A DNA stretch of 26,253 nt. It comes from DASRHT01 sp035293765 (GTDB taxonomy: Bacteria; Chloroflexota; Ktedonobacteria; Ktedonobacterales; Ktedonobacteraceae). The notes below the pieces were generated by a model that did no database searches, was not told the origin of the DNA, and saw only the letters and a list, made by a program, of their open reading frames with translations. Each line of letters begins with the position of its first letter. Within the stretch, counting starts at the first letter, position 1. Where the stretch lies: the NCBI GenBank assembly GCA_035293765.1, contig DATGMF010000096.1, positions 1 to 26,253 on the forward strand. Reading direction: 5' to 3'. Positions 6,581 through 15,500 of this stretch are shown here, one piece after another. The translations under genes and the position numbers were made by a program.

Positions 6581-9500
6581 TTATTCACCATGTTCGATGC
6601 CAGCACCCACCTGCGTTATCAGGGTCCGAACTGCCTGCAGCGCACTCCTGGCAATGAGCTCCACCGTTGGACGACGGTGGAGCTGCTCGCTATAGTCCCA
6701 TTGGGTATGGAATTTGCCATCCAGGACTCTGCCGGTAATTTGAAACGTATAGGTCCGGTCTGATTGCGGATCGAAATAGTGGGCGGTAATGGGTCCCTGC
6801 ACAACAACCTCGGATCTGGGAGCCTCGTTAAATCCCTCACCGATATAGTTTACCACCACTTCCGGCTCCGGCGTTGCGCGCAACATCTCGGCCTCATGAC
6901 TCCTTCCAAGCTCTCGGAGAATTCCGTAACCAATGCCATGATGAGGAATATTTTTTAGTTGTGCCTTCACCAGTTGTAAAGCTTCCACTTCATCCAGTGC
7001 CGTAGTGATATCCACATATACCGGAAAATCCGTTGCCAGGGCGCCCACCGTGCGCGATACATCCATATCTTCAAACAGTGGCTCCCTACCATGAGTAAAC
7101 AGTCGCACAAGCAAGGAGCAGTGCCCTGACCACTGGCGAAAAGCCCAGGCGATAGCCATGATCAAGATAGCATCCATTTGTACATCTTGCTGCTTGATGA
7201 CAGCTTGCAACAAGATGTTCGTTTCTTCCGCACTCAGTTGCATCTCTACTGATCTGGATGACTCAATGATATTTGACCCTTCGGGATAATCACGCGGCAG
7301 AGGCATAACTTGCTGATTCACTCGCGCAAACCAGTATGGAAACTCCTGTAGCGCCGCTGATTGGGCGTACTCATGCAGACGTTCTGCCCATTGCTTAAAC
7401 GAGGTCGGCTTGGGTGGGAACGCAATTGAGCCTTTCTCTGTAAGCTGGCGATACCATGATAGCATATCACCGATCAAGATTTGCCATGATTCGATATCGG
7501 CCACCAGGAAGTGGCCCAGCAAGAGCAAAGCGCCCGGCACTGTGGGACCTCCCTCAAGCAGGACGACCTTAAAAAGTGGGCCTGTATAAAGCTCCAGGCT
7601 CATTTGTAAAGCCTTCAAGATATGAGCAACTGCTTGCGTCTCCTGTTGCTCCGACAGAGTAGAGAGATTAACCCGTAAAAAATGCGGGTCTGAGGATGGA
7701 GCCGTAATAAATAAAGGCAAAGTAGCGTCCTGGGACGCACGACAAATACGGAGGGCGTCGTGATACACGGTCAACTCCTGGATCACCCGTTGCAGGTAAG
7801 CCGGGTTGAGCGAGTGCTGAAATTCGACGAAATATGCCAGATTAAAATACTGAGGGTTGTGGACAGAGGACGCCAGCACAAAACGCTGACCAGGGGTAGA
7901 TGGAGTCAAACCGGAGATTGGGCTTTGTTCTGCGATAATAGCTGCCATGCCTACCTCTGCGGCCAGTTCCGCAATAGTCTGATGCTTGAAAACCTGCCTA
8001 GTAGTAATGGCAAGCCCGGCTTTATTTGCCTTCGCTACCATACGAATGATCAAGAGGGAGTTTCCTCCCAGATCGAAGAAGTTATCATGAATGCCAATTC
8101 GCTCGATACCCAGCAGTTCACGCCAGATAGCTACCAATGCCTCCTCTGTCTGCGTACGAGGAGCTACGTAATCTTGCTTGATTGCAGATCGAGAGTGACC
8201 GGGCGCAGGCAAGGCACGGCGGTCTATTTTGCCGTTTGGGGTAAGCGGCAGTGCCTGTAACACGACGAAAGCCGATGGCAGCATGTATTCCGGCAATTTC
8301 TCTTTTAAGTAGTCGCGCAGTTCGGGCGCAAGTTTCTGCTGAAATTGCACCTGCAATGGGTTGTTGGTATAGGCACTCCAGGGGAGTATTTTTGTGAGTG
8401 CAGGCACGACAAACAGGGGAAGACGATCTTCGCCCGATGAGCTGATGGTCGTTTTTCGCAGCAGTGCAACATCATAACACCAATCACCCCGAGACGCTGA
8501 CCAGGTGATGCCAACAGTATAAGCCAGTTGCTCACCCAGAGCCCAGAACTCTTCTGGATCGACGCCCTGCTCCTTATCAGAAAGGGTTTGCGCTGCTTCC
8601 CGTAATGCCTTCACATCCTGCAATCCACCCTCATCTTTTAGCAGATCGCAGGCTTTGACATCGGCCATCAGGCGTGTGTTGGGAATGCCGGTGATATGCA
8701 AAAAATCAGGCGCCGTCTCTACAAGCAGAGTGCGAATCAAAGCCAGCGTTAACGCACCGCGTCGCCAATCCATCACGGCAGGTTGGCGGGCAGGGGATTC
8801 TTCCATGTCCATATGGAGCACAACATCGTAGCGAAAGCAGATAAGCTCATTATAAGCATGTCCACGTTTTAACTGCAGATCTACCGCGCCAACCCTGGGG
8901 AAACGTTGCTTTACAGCCGCAAAGAAAGCCGGATCGACCGTTAGCTCTTTTTCTTGAGCCATATGCGACCGGACGAGATGCTGTAATTTCTTCAAGGATA
9001 AGGAATCCTCCGCCTGGCGCATCTGCACGCTGGTATGAAAGACTTCCAGCAGAGCATGATTGCGGATGTCTCCCAGAAAGATATGGCCTCCGGGGGCAAC
9101 CAATTGTATCAGGCGCTCCAGTAACTGGATCAGGAACTCCACGCCGGGAAAGTATTGCACCACTGAATTGAGAATAATCGTATCAAAAACTCCAGCCTCA
9201 ATGCCGCTCAGGTCGTTGGCATTGCGCTCCAGGAGCGTGACATGCGAGAGACCCTGACGCGCGACCTCCCGTCGAACCTGCTGCAACACCGAAGGAGAGA
9301 AGTCCATGCCACAATACTGGCGACAATGGGGGGCAAGACGGAACAACAATAATCCGGTGCCGCAGCCGATCTCAAGGATACGCTCAGGCTTGTTTGCCCG
9401 GACGCGCTCAACGGTCTGATCTACCCATTCGCGCATCTCCGCCGCCGGTATTGGTTCGTGGGTATAGCTGCTCCTCCAGCCACTGAGATCAAATGCCGGA

Positions 9501-12484
9501 TCATGATCAGCTTCGTCTTCGCTATAGGTCGTATCCCAGACGGATTGCCATTGCTGTACCTGCTCGTCCTGCCAACGCGGTTGCGCGGTCGCATCCTGGA
9601 GCTGGAATTGAGGCACAATATACGCCACCAGACGCTTGCTGTCGCTCTCGCCAACAATATCCTCCCACGCCACAACCACGCTTTCACGTACCGCAGGATG
9701 CTGCTCTAAGGTTGCCTCTATCTCTTGCAGTTCGATACGAAAGCCATGAATTTTGACCTGGTGGTCATTACGCCCCAGGAATTCCAGATCGCCATGCGCA
9801 CGATAGCGTGCCAGATCGCCGGTTTTGTAGAGCCGCGCGCCCGGCGTGGAGCCGAAAAGAGCCGGCACGAACCGCTCGGCGGTCGCCTCCGGTCGCTGGA
9901 AATAGCCTCTGCTTAATCCATCTCCACCGATATAAAGCTCCCCGATTGCGCCAATCGGCACCGGTTCCTGGTGGGCATTCAGCAGATAGATCTGAGTATT
10001 GGCGATGGGTCGGCCAATTGAGACACTTCCTTCGACAGAGATAATGTGCTGTAAAGTGGACCAGATGGTGGTTTCCGTCGGGCCGTACATATTCCAGAAC
10101 AGCGTGGATTGCTGGCTCAATGTCTGGGCCAGTTCGACCGGCAACGCCTCTCCCCCGCATAATACACGCATCTCCGATGGACTGTGCCATCCTGCCTCCA
10201 GTAGCAGCCGCCACGTCGTCGGTGTTGCCTGCATCATGGTCGCCGCCTGTTCGACCAGATGCTGCTTCAGTTGCTCTCCATCGCGGCTCACCTCCCGGCA
10301 GGCCAGCACCAGCCGGGCTCCCACTATCAGAGGCAGCCAGAGTTCCAGACCGGCAATGTCAAAGGAGACGCTGGTAACCGCAAGCAAAGTATCGTGATTA
10401 TTCGCTCCCGGCTGGTCGCGCATCGAGCAGAGGAAGTTGACCAGCGCCTGATGCGAAATCTGTACTCCTTTGGGAAGCCCTGTGGAGCCGGAGGTATAGA
10501 TCGTGTAAGCAAGATTATCGGCGAAAGCACGAGGTGGTCTCACAGGCGGGAGGTCGCAAGCAATCACAGGCCAGTCGCGATCAAGGCAAAGCGTGGCGCC
10601 CTGATGCTCAGGCAGGCGCTCCAACAGGGCCACTTGCGTTAGCAGGACAGGAGTCTGAGTTTGCTGCAAAACGAAGGCCAGGCGCTGCCGGGGATAGTTG
10701 GGATCGAGAGGAACATAGGCCGCACCAGCTTTGAGGATACCCAGCAGCCCGATCAACAGCGATGGGGAGCGGTCAAGCGCAAGTCCGATGAGCGTTTCTG
10801 GTCCGATGGCATAGCGGTAGCAGAGATAGTGTGCCAGCCGGGTGGCGCGAGCATCGAGCTCGCTATAGGTGAGTTGCTGCCCCTCAAAAACCAGCGCAAC
10901 CGCATCTGGCGTACGCTGCACCTGTTCTTCGATTAATTCGTGCAGGCAACTACGCTGTGGATAGTCGAATCGAGTCGTATTCCACTCGACGAGCAATTGC
11001 TGCCGCTCATCTTCGGCAAGTATAGGCAGAGCTGCGATCTGGCGATCTGGATCGGCAGCGATTGCTTCTAGCAGGTTGCGAAAACAGGCAAGCATGCGCC
11101 GAATCGTCTCCGCTTCGAAGAGATCGGTATTGTACTCCGCTTCCATATTGATGCCCTGTGGCCCCTCGGAAAGAAAGAACGAGAGGTCAAACTTCGAGGT
11201 GGCAGTACCGGTGTCCAGATGCTGGATCGCCAGAGAAGATTGCCCGGCAGAGAAAGAGGAGAGACGCGGCATGTTCTGCAATGTGAACATGACCTGAAAG
11301 AGAGGGCTATAACTCAAGTTGCGCTCTGGCTGGAGGGCATCCACCAGTTGCTCAAATGGCAAATCCTGGTGGGCATAGGCTTCAAGGCAGACCTCACGCT
11401 CCCTGCGCAGTAATGCGCGAAAGCCAGGGCTACCGGAGAGATCTGTACGCAGCACCAGCGTATTGACAAAAAAGCCGATCAGCCCCTCGATCTCGGCACG
11501 ATTACGGTTAGCTATTAACGAGCCGACAACGATATCTTCCTGTCCGTTGTAGCGATATAATAACACCTTAAATGCAGCCAATAGCACCATAAAGAGGGTA
11601 GCGCCCTCCTGACGGCTGAGGGCATGCAGCGCACCGCTCAGACTTTCGCTTAGCAGCAGAGACTGCGCAGCCCCGTGAAAGGTTTGCATAGCGGGACGCG
11701 GATGGTCGATGGGCAGGTGTAACATGGGAACATCGGCCAGCTTTGCTTGCCAATAGGCAAGCTGCTCTTCCAACTTCGTCCCTTGCAACCGCTGATGTTG
11801 CCAGAGAGTAAAGTCGATATATTGAATGGGCAATGACGGAAGTTGCGCTGACCGACCATGCAAGTGCGCCTCGTAAAAGGTAAAGAATTCCCGCATAAAA
11901 ATACCGCCCGACCATGCGTCTGAGATAATATGATGCATGGTCAGCAGCAAAATATGTTCTTCCCGTCCCAGCCTGAGCAAAGTGACGCGTAAAAGCGGAC
12001 CGGTAGCCAGGTTAAACGGACGGTGGGCTTCCGCGTCGGCCAGGCGCAGCACTTCAGCCTCACGTACACCTTCGCTAACATCCCGCAGATCAATTAACGC
12101 CATAGCCATCTGCCCCACCTTAGCAATGAACTGGCGCGGCTCTCCATCAATAGCCATAAAAGTGGTGCGCAGAGTTTCGTGGCGCTCGATCATGTTTTCA
12201 AGAGCATGCTGGAACATTTCAAGTATTAAGGGACCGGACAGACGCAGAGCCTGGGGAATAATATAAACGGCGCTATCCGGCTCAAATTGATCCAGAAACC
12301 AGAGACGCAATTGAGCAAATGATAAAGGGAAAGACTGAGCGTTCCGGTCGTAAGGGCGTATGACCTCGTCTACAATATGCTCACTGCGCTGTTTTTCTTT
12401 CAGTCGCTGGAAAAGTTGGGCACGCTGCTCGCGAGAGAGTTTTGCGAGATGCTCCACTGAGCCTCTAGCGTCATGGGTACTCAC
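6581..12484 (-). CDS. Nonribosomal peptide synthetase, one module: C-A-[N-MT]-PCP-E-like (predicted sarcosine)
   Basis: This 1967-aa enzyme adds the fourth residue of the peptide. Domains in order: a short N-terminal helix (LSREQRAQLFQRLKEKQ); C domain about 45-490 with HHIISDA at about 184; A domain from about 511 with TSGSTGLPKG; an N-methyltransferase inserted at about 990-1300 with ILEIGCGTGLL; the A-domain end with LTPNGKIDR near 1411; PCP with DLGGNSLL (Ser about 1474); and a terminal epimerization-family domain, about 1520-1960. Pocket residues read D-I-L-Q-L-G-M-I-W-K, very close to the known glycine code, so with the N-MT the product residue is predicted to be N-methyl-glycine. The last domain keeps HGREP, SRTVGALATDFPV, GIGYGILREL and VVNYIG, but its active site is HFLVADI. 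The GTG at 12482-12484 follows GGAAGG and lies 46 nt behind the first NRPS gene. Upstream in-frame sequence overlaps that gene and is not coding. No thioesterase or reductase domain is present. Confidence 0.93.
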   Translation of the reverse strand: MSTHDARGSVEHLAKLSREQRAQLFQRLKEKQRSEHIVDEVIRPYDRNAQSFPLSFAQLRLWFLDQFEPDSAVYIIPQALRLSGPLILEMFQHALENMIERHETLRTTFMAIDGEPRQFIAKVGQMAMALIDLRDVSEGVREAEVLRLADAEAHRPFNLATGPLLRVTLLRLGREEHILLLTMHHIISDAWSGGIFMREFFTFYEAHLHGRSAQLPSLPIQYIDFTLWQHQRLQGTKLEEQLAYWQAKLADVPMLHLPIDHPRPAMQTFHGAAQSLLLSESLSGALHALSRQEGATLFMVLLAAFKVLLYRYNGQEDIVVGSLIANRNRAEIEGLIGFFVNTLVLRTDLSGSPGFRALLRREREVCLEAYAHQDLPFEQLVDALQPERNLSYSPLFQVMFTLQNMPRLSSFSAGQSSLAIQHLDTGTATSKFDLSFFLSEGPQGINMEAEYNTDLFEAETIRRMLACFRNLLEAIAADPDRQIAALPILAEDERQQLLVEWNTTRFDYPQRSCLHELIEEQVQRTPDAVALVFEGQQLTYSELDARATRLAHYLCYRYAIGPETLIGLALDRSPSLLIGLLGILKAGAAYVPLDPNYPRQRLAFVLQQTQTPVLLTQVALLERLPEHQGATLCLDRDWPVIACDLPPVRPPRAFADNLAYTIYTSGSTGLPKGVQISHQALVNFLCSMRDQPGANNHDTLLAVTSVSFDIAGLELWLPLIVGARLVLACREVSRDGEQLKQHLVEQAATMMQATPTTWRLLLEAGWHSPSEMRVLCGGEALPVELAQTLSQQSTLFWNMYGPTETTIWSTLQHIISVEGSVSIGRPIANTQIYLLNAHQEPVPIGAIGELYIGGDGLSRGYFQRPEATAERFVPALFGSTPGARLYKTGDLARYRAHGDLEFLGRNDHQVKIHGFRIELQEIEATLEQHPAVRESVVVAWEDIVGESDSKRLVAYIVPQFQLQDATAQPRWQDEQVQQWQSVWDTTYSEDEADHDPAFDLSGWRSSYTHEPIPAAEMREWVDQTVERVRANKPERILEIGCGTGLLLFRLAPHCRQYCGMDFSPSVLQQVRREVARQGLSHVTLLERNANDLSGIEAGVFDTIILNSVVQYFPGVEFLIQLLERLIQLVAPGGHIFLGDIRNHALLEVFHTSVQMRQAEDSLSLKKLQHLVRSHMAQEKELTVDPAFFAAVKQRFPRVGAVDLQLKRGHAYNELICFRYDVVLHMDMEESPARQPAVMDWRRGALTLALIRTLLVETAPDFLHITGIPNTRLMADVKACDLLKDEGGLQDVKALREAAQTLSDKEQGVDPEEFWALGEQLAYTVGITWSASRGDWCYDVALLRKTTISSSGEDRLPLFVVPALTKILPWSAYTNNPLQVQFQQKLAPELRDYLKEKLPEYMLPSAFVVLQALPLTPNGKIDRRALPAPGHSRSAIKQDYVAPRTQTEEALVAIWRELLGIERIGIHDNFFDLGGNSLLIIRMVAKANKAGLAITTRQVFKHQTIAELAAEVGMAAIIAEQSPISGLTPSTPGQRFVLASSVHNPQYFNLAYFVEFQHSLNPAYLQRVIQELTVYHDALRICRASQDATLPLFITAPSSDPHFLRVNLSTLSEQQETQAVAHILKALQMSLELYTGPLFKVVLLEGGPTVPGALLLLGHFLVADIESWQILIGDMLSWYRQLTEKGSIAFPPKPTSFKQWAERLHEYAQSAALQEFPYWFARVNQQVMPLPRDYPEGSNIIESSRSVEMQLSAEETNILLQAVIKQQDVQMDAILIMAIAWAFRQWSGHCSLLVRLFTHGREPLFEDMDVSRTVGALATDFPVYVDITTALDEVEALQLVKAQLKNIPHHGIGYGILRELGRSHEAEMLRATPEPEVVVNYIGEGFNEAPRSEVVVQGPITAHYFDPQSDRTYTFQITGRVLDGKFHTQWDYSEQLHRRPTVELIARSALQAVRTLITQVGAGIEHGE
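6595..7927 (-). other. Epimerization-type domain with broken HHxxxDG motif (end of the second NRPS)
   Basis: The domain belongs by sequence to the epimerization branch of the condensation superfamily (THGREPLFEDMDVSRTVG, NIPHHGIGYGILREL, EVVVNYIGEGFN). The catalytic motif at 7484-7513 reads H-F-L-V-A-D-I, so the second His and the closing Gly are both replaced. Epimerase activity is not expected. The residue held by the preceding carrier is predicted to be achiral sarcosine, so nothing is lost. Confidence 0.75.
8587..9517 (-). other. N-methyltransferase domain embedded in the fourth A domain
   Basis: It is inserted between the A8 region (QVKIHGFRIELQEIEATLEQHP) and the A10 region, the usual place for NRPS N-methylating domains. 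The SAM loop is RILEIGCGTGLLLFRLAPHC. The next motifs are YCGMDFSPSVLQQ and FDTIILNSVVQYFP, followed by LVAPGGHIFLGDIRNHALL. It would methylate the amino nitrogen of the carrier-bound residue using SAM. Confidence 0.9.
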
Positions 12485-12530
12485 TGCAACATCCTTCCTA
12501 ACTACAATAGCGTCAATAGAGAACTGTGGT

Positions 12531-15500
12531 TTACATCTCGGGAGAAGGCGACTCCATATCCGCCAACATTTGTAACAACTCCTCCTCATCCAATTGTGCA
12601 AGCTCTTGCTGGATGATCGCTTCGGCAAAATCGGCAATGGTGGGTTTCTCAAAGAGCATGCGCAATGGCAACTCAACCTGCAAGCCTTCGCGCACCCGCG
12701 AGATCACCTGCGTAATCAAAAGAGAATGCCCTCCCAGATCAAAGAAATTATCATAGATGCCAACCCGCTCCCGCCCCAGGACCAGCGCCCAGATAGCGAC
12801 CAGCGCCTCCTCCACCGCGTTGCGCGGCTCTTCTCCTCCTGCACCTTCCAGCTCACTACCAGCTTGCCCGATAGCAGATAACGCCTGCCGATCAATTTTA
12901 TGATTGGGCAAAAGTGGCAGCGCATCCAGCATCATATAGGACGCCGGAACCATATACTCTGGCAACTGAGTTCGCAAATAGGTTCGCAGTTCCGCTGATG
13001 ACAGTGCGGAATCGGACTGCCCCACCACATAGGCGACCAGTTGTTTCTCCCTGGAAACAGCCGTTCCTCTTTCCTCCAGCAGAACAACAGCTTCCTGAAC
13101 GGCAGGATGCCCCTTTAAGACGGCCTCAATCTCTCCCAGTTCAACGCGATAGCCGCGCACCTTCACCTGGGAATCGTTGCGCCCTAAAAACTCAATAGTC
13201 CCATCTGGCAGGTAACGGGCCAGATCGCCGCTACGGTAGAGGCGAGTCCCGTAGCTCCCCGATTCATCGTGGGAGCCCGATTCATCGTGGGAGCCCGATT
13301 CATCGCGGGAGCCCGATTCATCGTGGGAGGACCCTACGAAGGGATCGGGGATAAAGCGTTCCGCCGTCAGGTCTGGGCGCTGAAAGTATCCCCGGGCCAC
13401 GCCTGCGCCGCCAATATAGAGCTCTCCATAGACGCCGATGGGAACCGGTTGTAAGGTTTGATCGAGCAGGTAGAGCCGGGTATGCGCAATGGGGCGCCCG
13501 ATAGGAATGGTTGCAGTTTCAGAACGAGCCTCACCAGGAGCCAGTTCGTAGACGCAGCAGCCAACCACCGTCTCCGTTGGCCCATACTCGTTGATCAATC
13601 TCAGTTCCGGCGCGTGCGTTTGCCAGAAGGTGATATGCTCCTGCCGTAACGCCTCCCCTCCAATAACGAACACCCGCGCTCGTCCAGACACATCCTCGTT
13701 TGTCAGTTGATCAGCTAAGAGCGTGAGATGAGCAGGTGTGAGCTTAACCAGGCTCAAATCTCTGGCCTCCCGCAGCGCATTCCCCAGTGCCTCAATTCCC
13801 TGTTCTTCGGGCAGCACTTCCAGGCATCGTCCTGTCAGTAATGGAGCGAACAGGCTGGTTACGGTCAGATCGGAGGCCAACGAGGAATGCAATACCGCTC
13901 CCTGTCCCTGCTCAACGCGATAGGTGCGGATACACCAGGCAAGATAGTTGCTCAGCCCCTGATGAGTAACCATGACGCCTTTCGGACGGCCCGTCGAGCC
14001 CGAGGTATAGATAATATAGGCAAGATTCGCTCCGCTCACCTCACTGCTGGGATTGGCTGACTTTTCATTGTCTAAAAGGGTCTGATAGTCATCCAGGCAA
14101 ATTACCTGTCCCTGATAGGGGGGAAGGTCCTGCAACATCCGCTGGCTGGTAAGCAGCACCGACGCCCGTGTTTCTTGCAGCATAAAGGCCAGCCGTTCGC
14201 CTGGATAGCTTCTGTCCAGAGGAAGATAGGCACCGCCCGCCTTGAGCACGCCCAGCACTGCTATGATCATTGCTGGAGAACGTTGCATATACAGAGCAAC
14301 GGGTACCTCAGGTCGCACCCCCTTTGCTCGTAACATATAGGCTAGCTGGTTGGCAAACCGGTTCAGTTCCTGATAGGTTAGAGCTACTCGCTCACCCTGC
14401 TGCCCTTTACAGGATAGCGCGATAGCATGAGGAGTGCGCGCTACCTGATCTTCGAAGAGCTGATGGACCCGAACATCAGGAAGAGCATCGATAGCGGTCG
14501 CATTCCAATCCATGAGCAGGCAACGTTGTTCAGACGCATCGAGCAGGGGCAGCAAGGAAAGCCGCTCGTTGGGATTGACTACAATTGCTTCGAGGAGTGT
14601 CTGATAGTGCCTGGCAAGCCGTTGGATAGTTTCACGCTCAAATAGATCAGTATTATACTCCACAATACCATGCACACCTTCCGGCGCATCCATCAGCTCG
14701 ACTGTCAGATCGAACTTGGTCGTTGCATTGCCGAGTTCAAGCGGATACGGGCGTAATGCATTCCCCTCGTTATCCGCCGACGCAATAAATTGCATCCCCA
14801 TAGGAGCGTTTTGCACGATAAACATGACCTGAAAAAGCGGGTGATGGCTCAAGCTGCGTTCGGGCTGCACGGCTTCGACGACTTTGCCAAAGGGAAGTTC
14901 TTGATGCGCATATGCCTCCAGACAGACCTCTCGTACGCGTCCTAGCAGGCTATGAAACGATGGATCTCCTGAAAGATCAACACGCAAAGCCAGGGTATTG
15001 ATAAAGAGACCAATCAGCCTCTCAAGCTCACTGCGCGCCCGCCCGGCAATGGGCGTACCCACAACGATATCGGTCTGTCCAGAGTAGCGGAATAAAAGCA
15101 CCTGGAAAGCCGCAAGCAAGGTCATGAAGAGCGTCACTGCTTCCTTCTGGCTAAGCGCGTAGAGTCCCTGGCTCAGGGCTGGCGAGAGTGCGATAAAACA
15201 GGTATCGCCCCGATAGCTTTGAGTAGCGGGACGAGGATGATCGGTGGGCAAATCAAGTACGATTGGAGCATTTACAAGCTGATGGCGCCAGTAAGCTATC
15301 TGTTGTTCCAATACCTCACCCTGCAACCATTGACGCTGCCAGAGAGCATAATCAGCATACTGAACAGGAAGCGAAGGTAAAGAAACAGGCTCTCCTGCGA
15401 CAATCGCACCATAAATCGCGTTCAGCTCATTTACCAGGACGCTGGTTGACCAGCCATCAACAATGCTATGATGGACAGTGAGAAGCAGAATATGCTCACA

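Noticed and set aside
7760..8260. Plus-strand 166-codon frame inside the second NRPS gene
   Set aside because: It is antisense to the A10-PCP region of a clear NRPS, and its translation resembles no protein. The same holds for the other plus-strand frames between 6600 and 24700.
12485..12676. N-terminal extension of the second NRPS up to 12676
   Set aside because: It overlaps the end of the first NRPS gene in another frame, its translation is Arg/Cys/Trp-rich and not NRPS-like, and a GTG with a good ribosome site stands at 12482-12484.
13261..13332. CRISPR array
   Set aside because: The 18-bp units are directly adjacent with no spacers, lie inside a coding frame and have no cas genes near.
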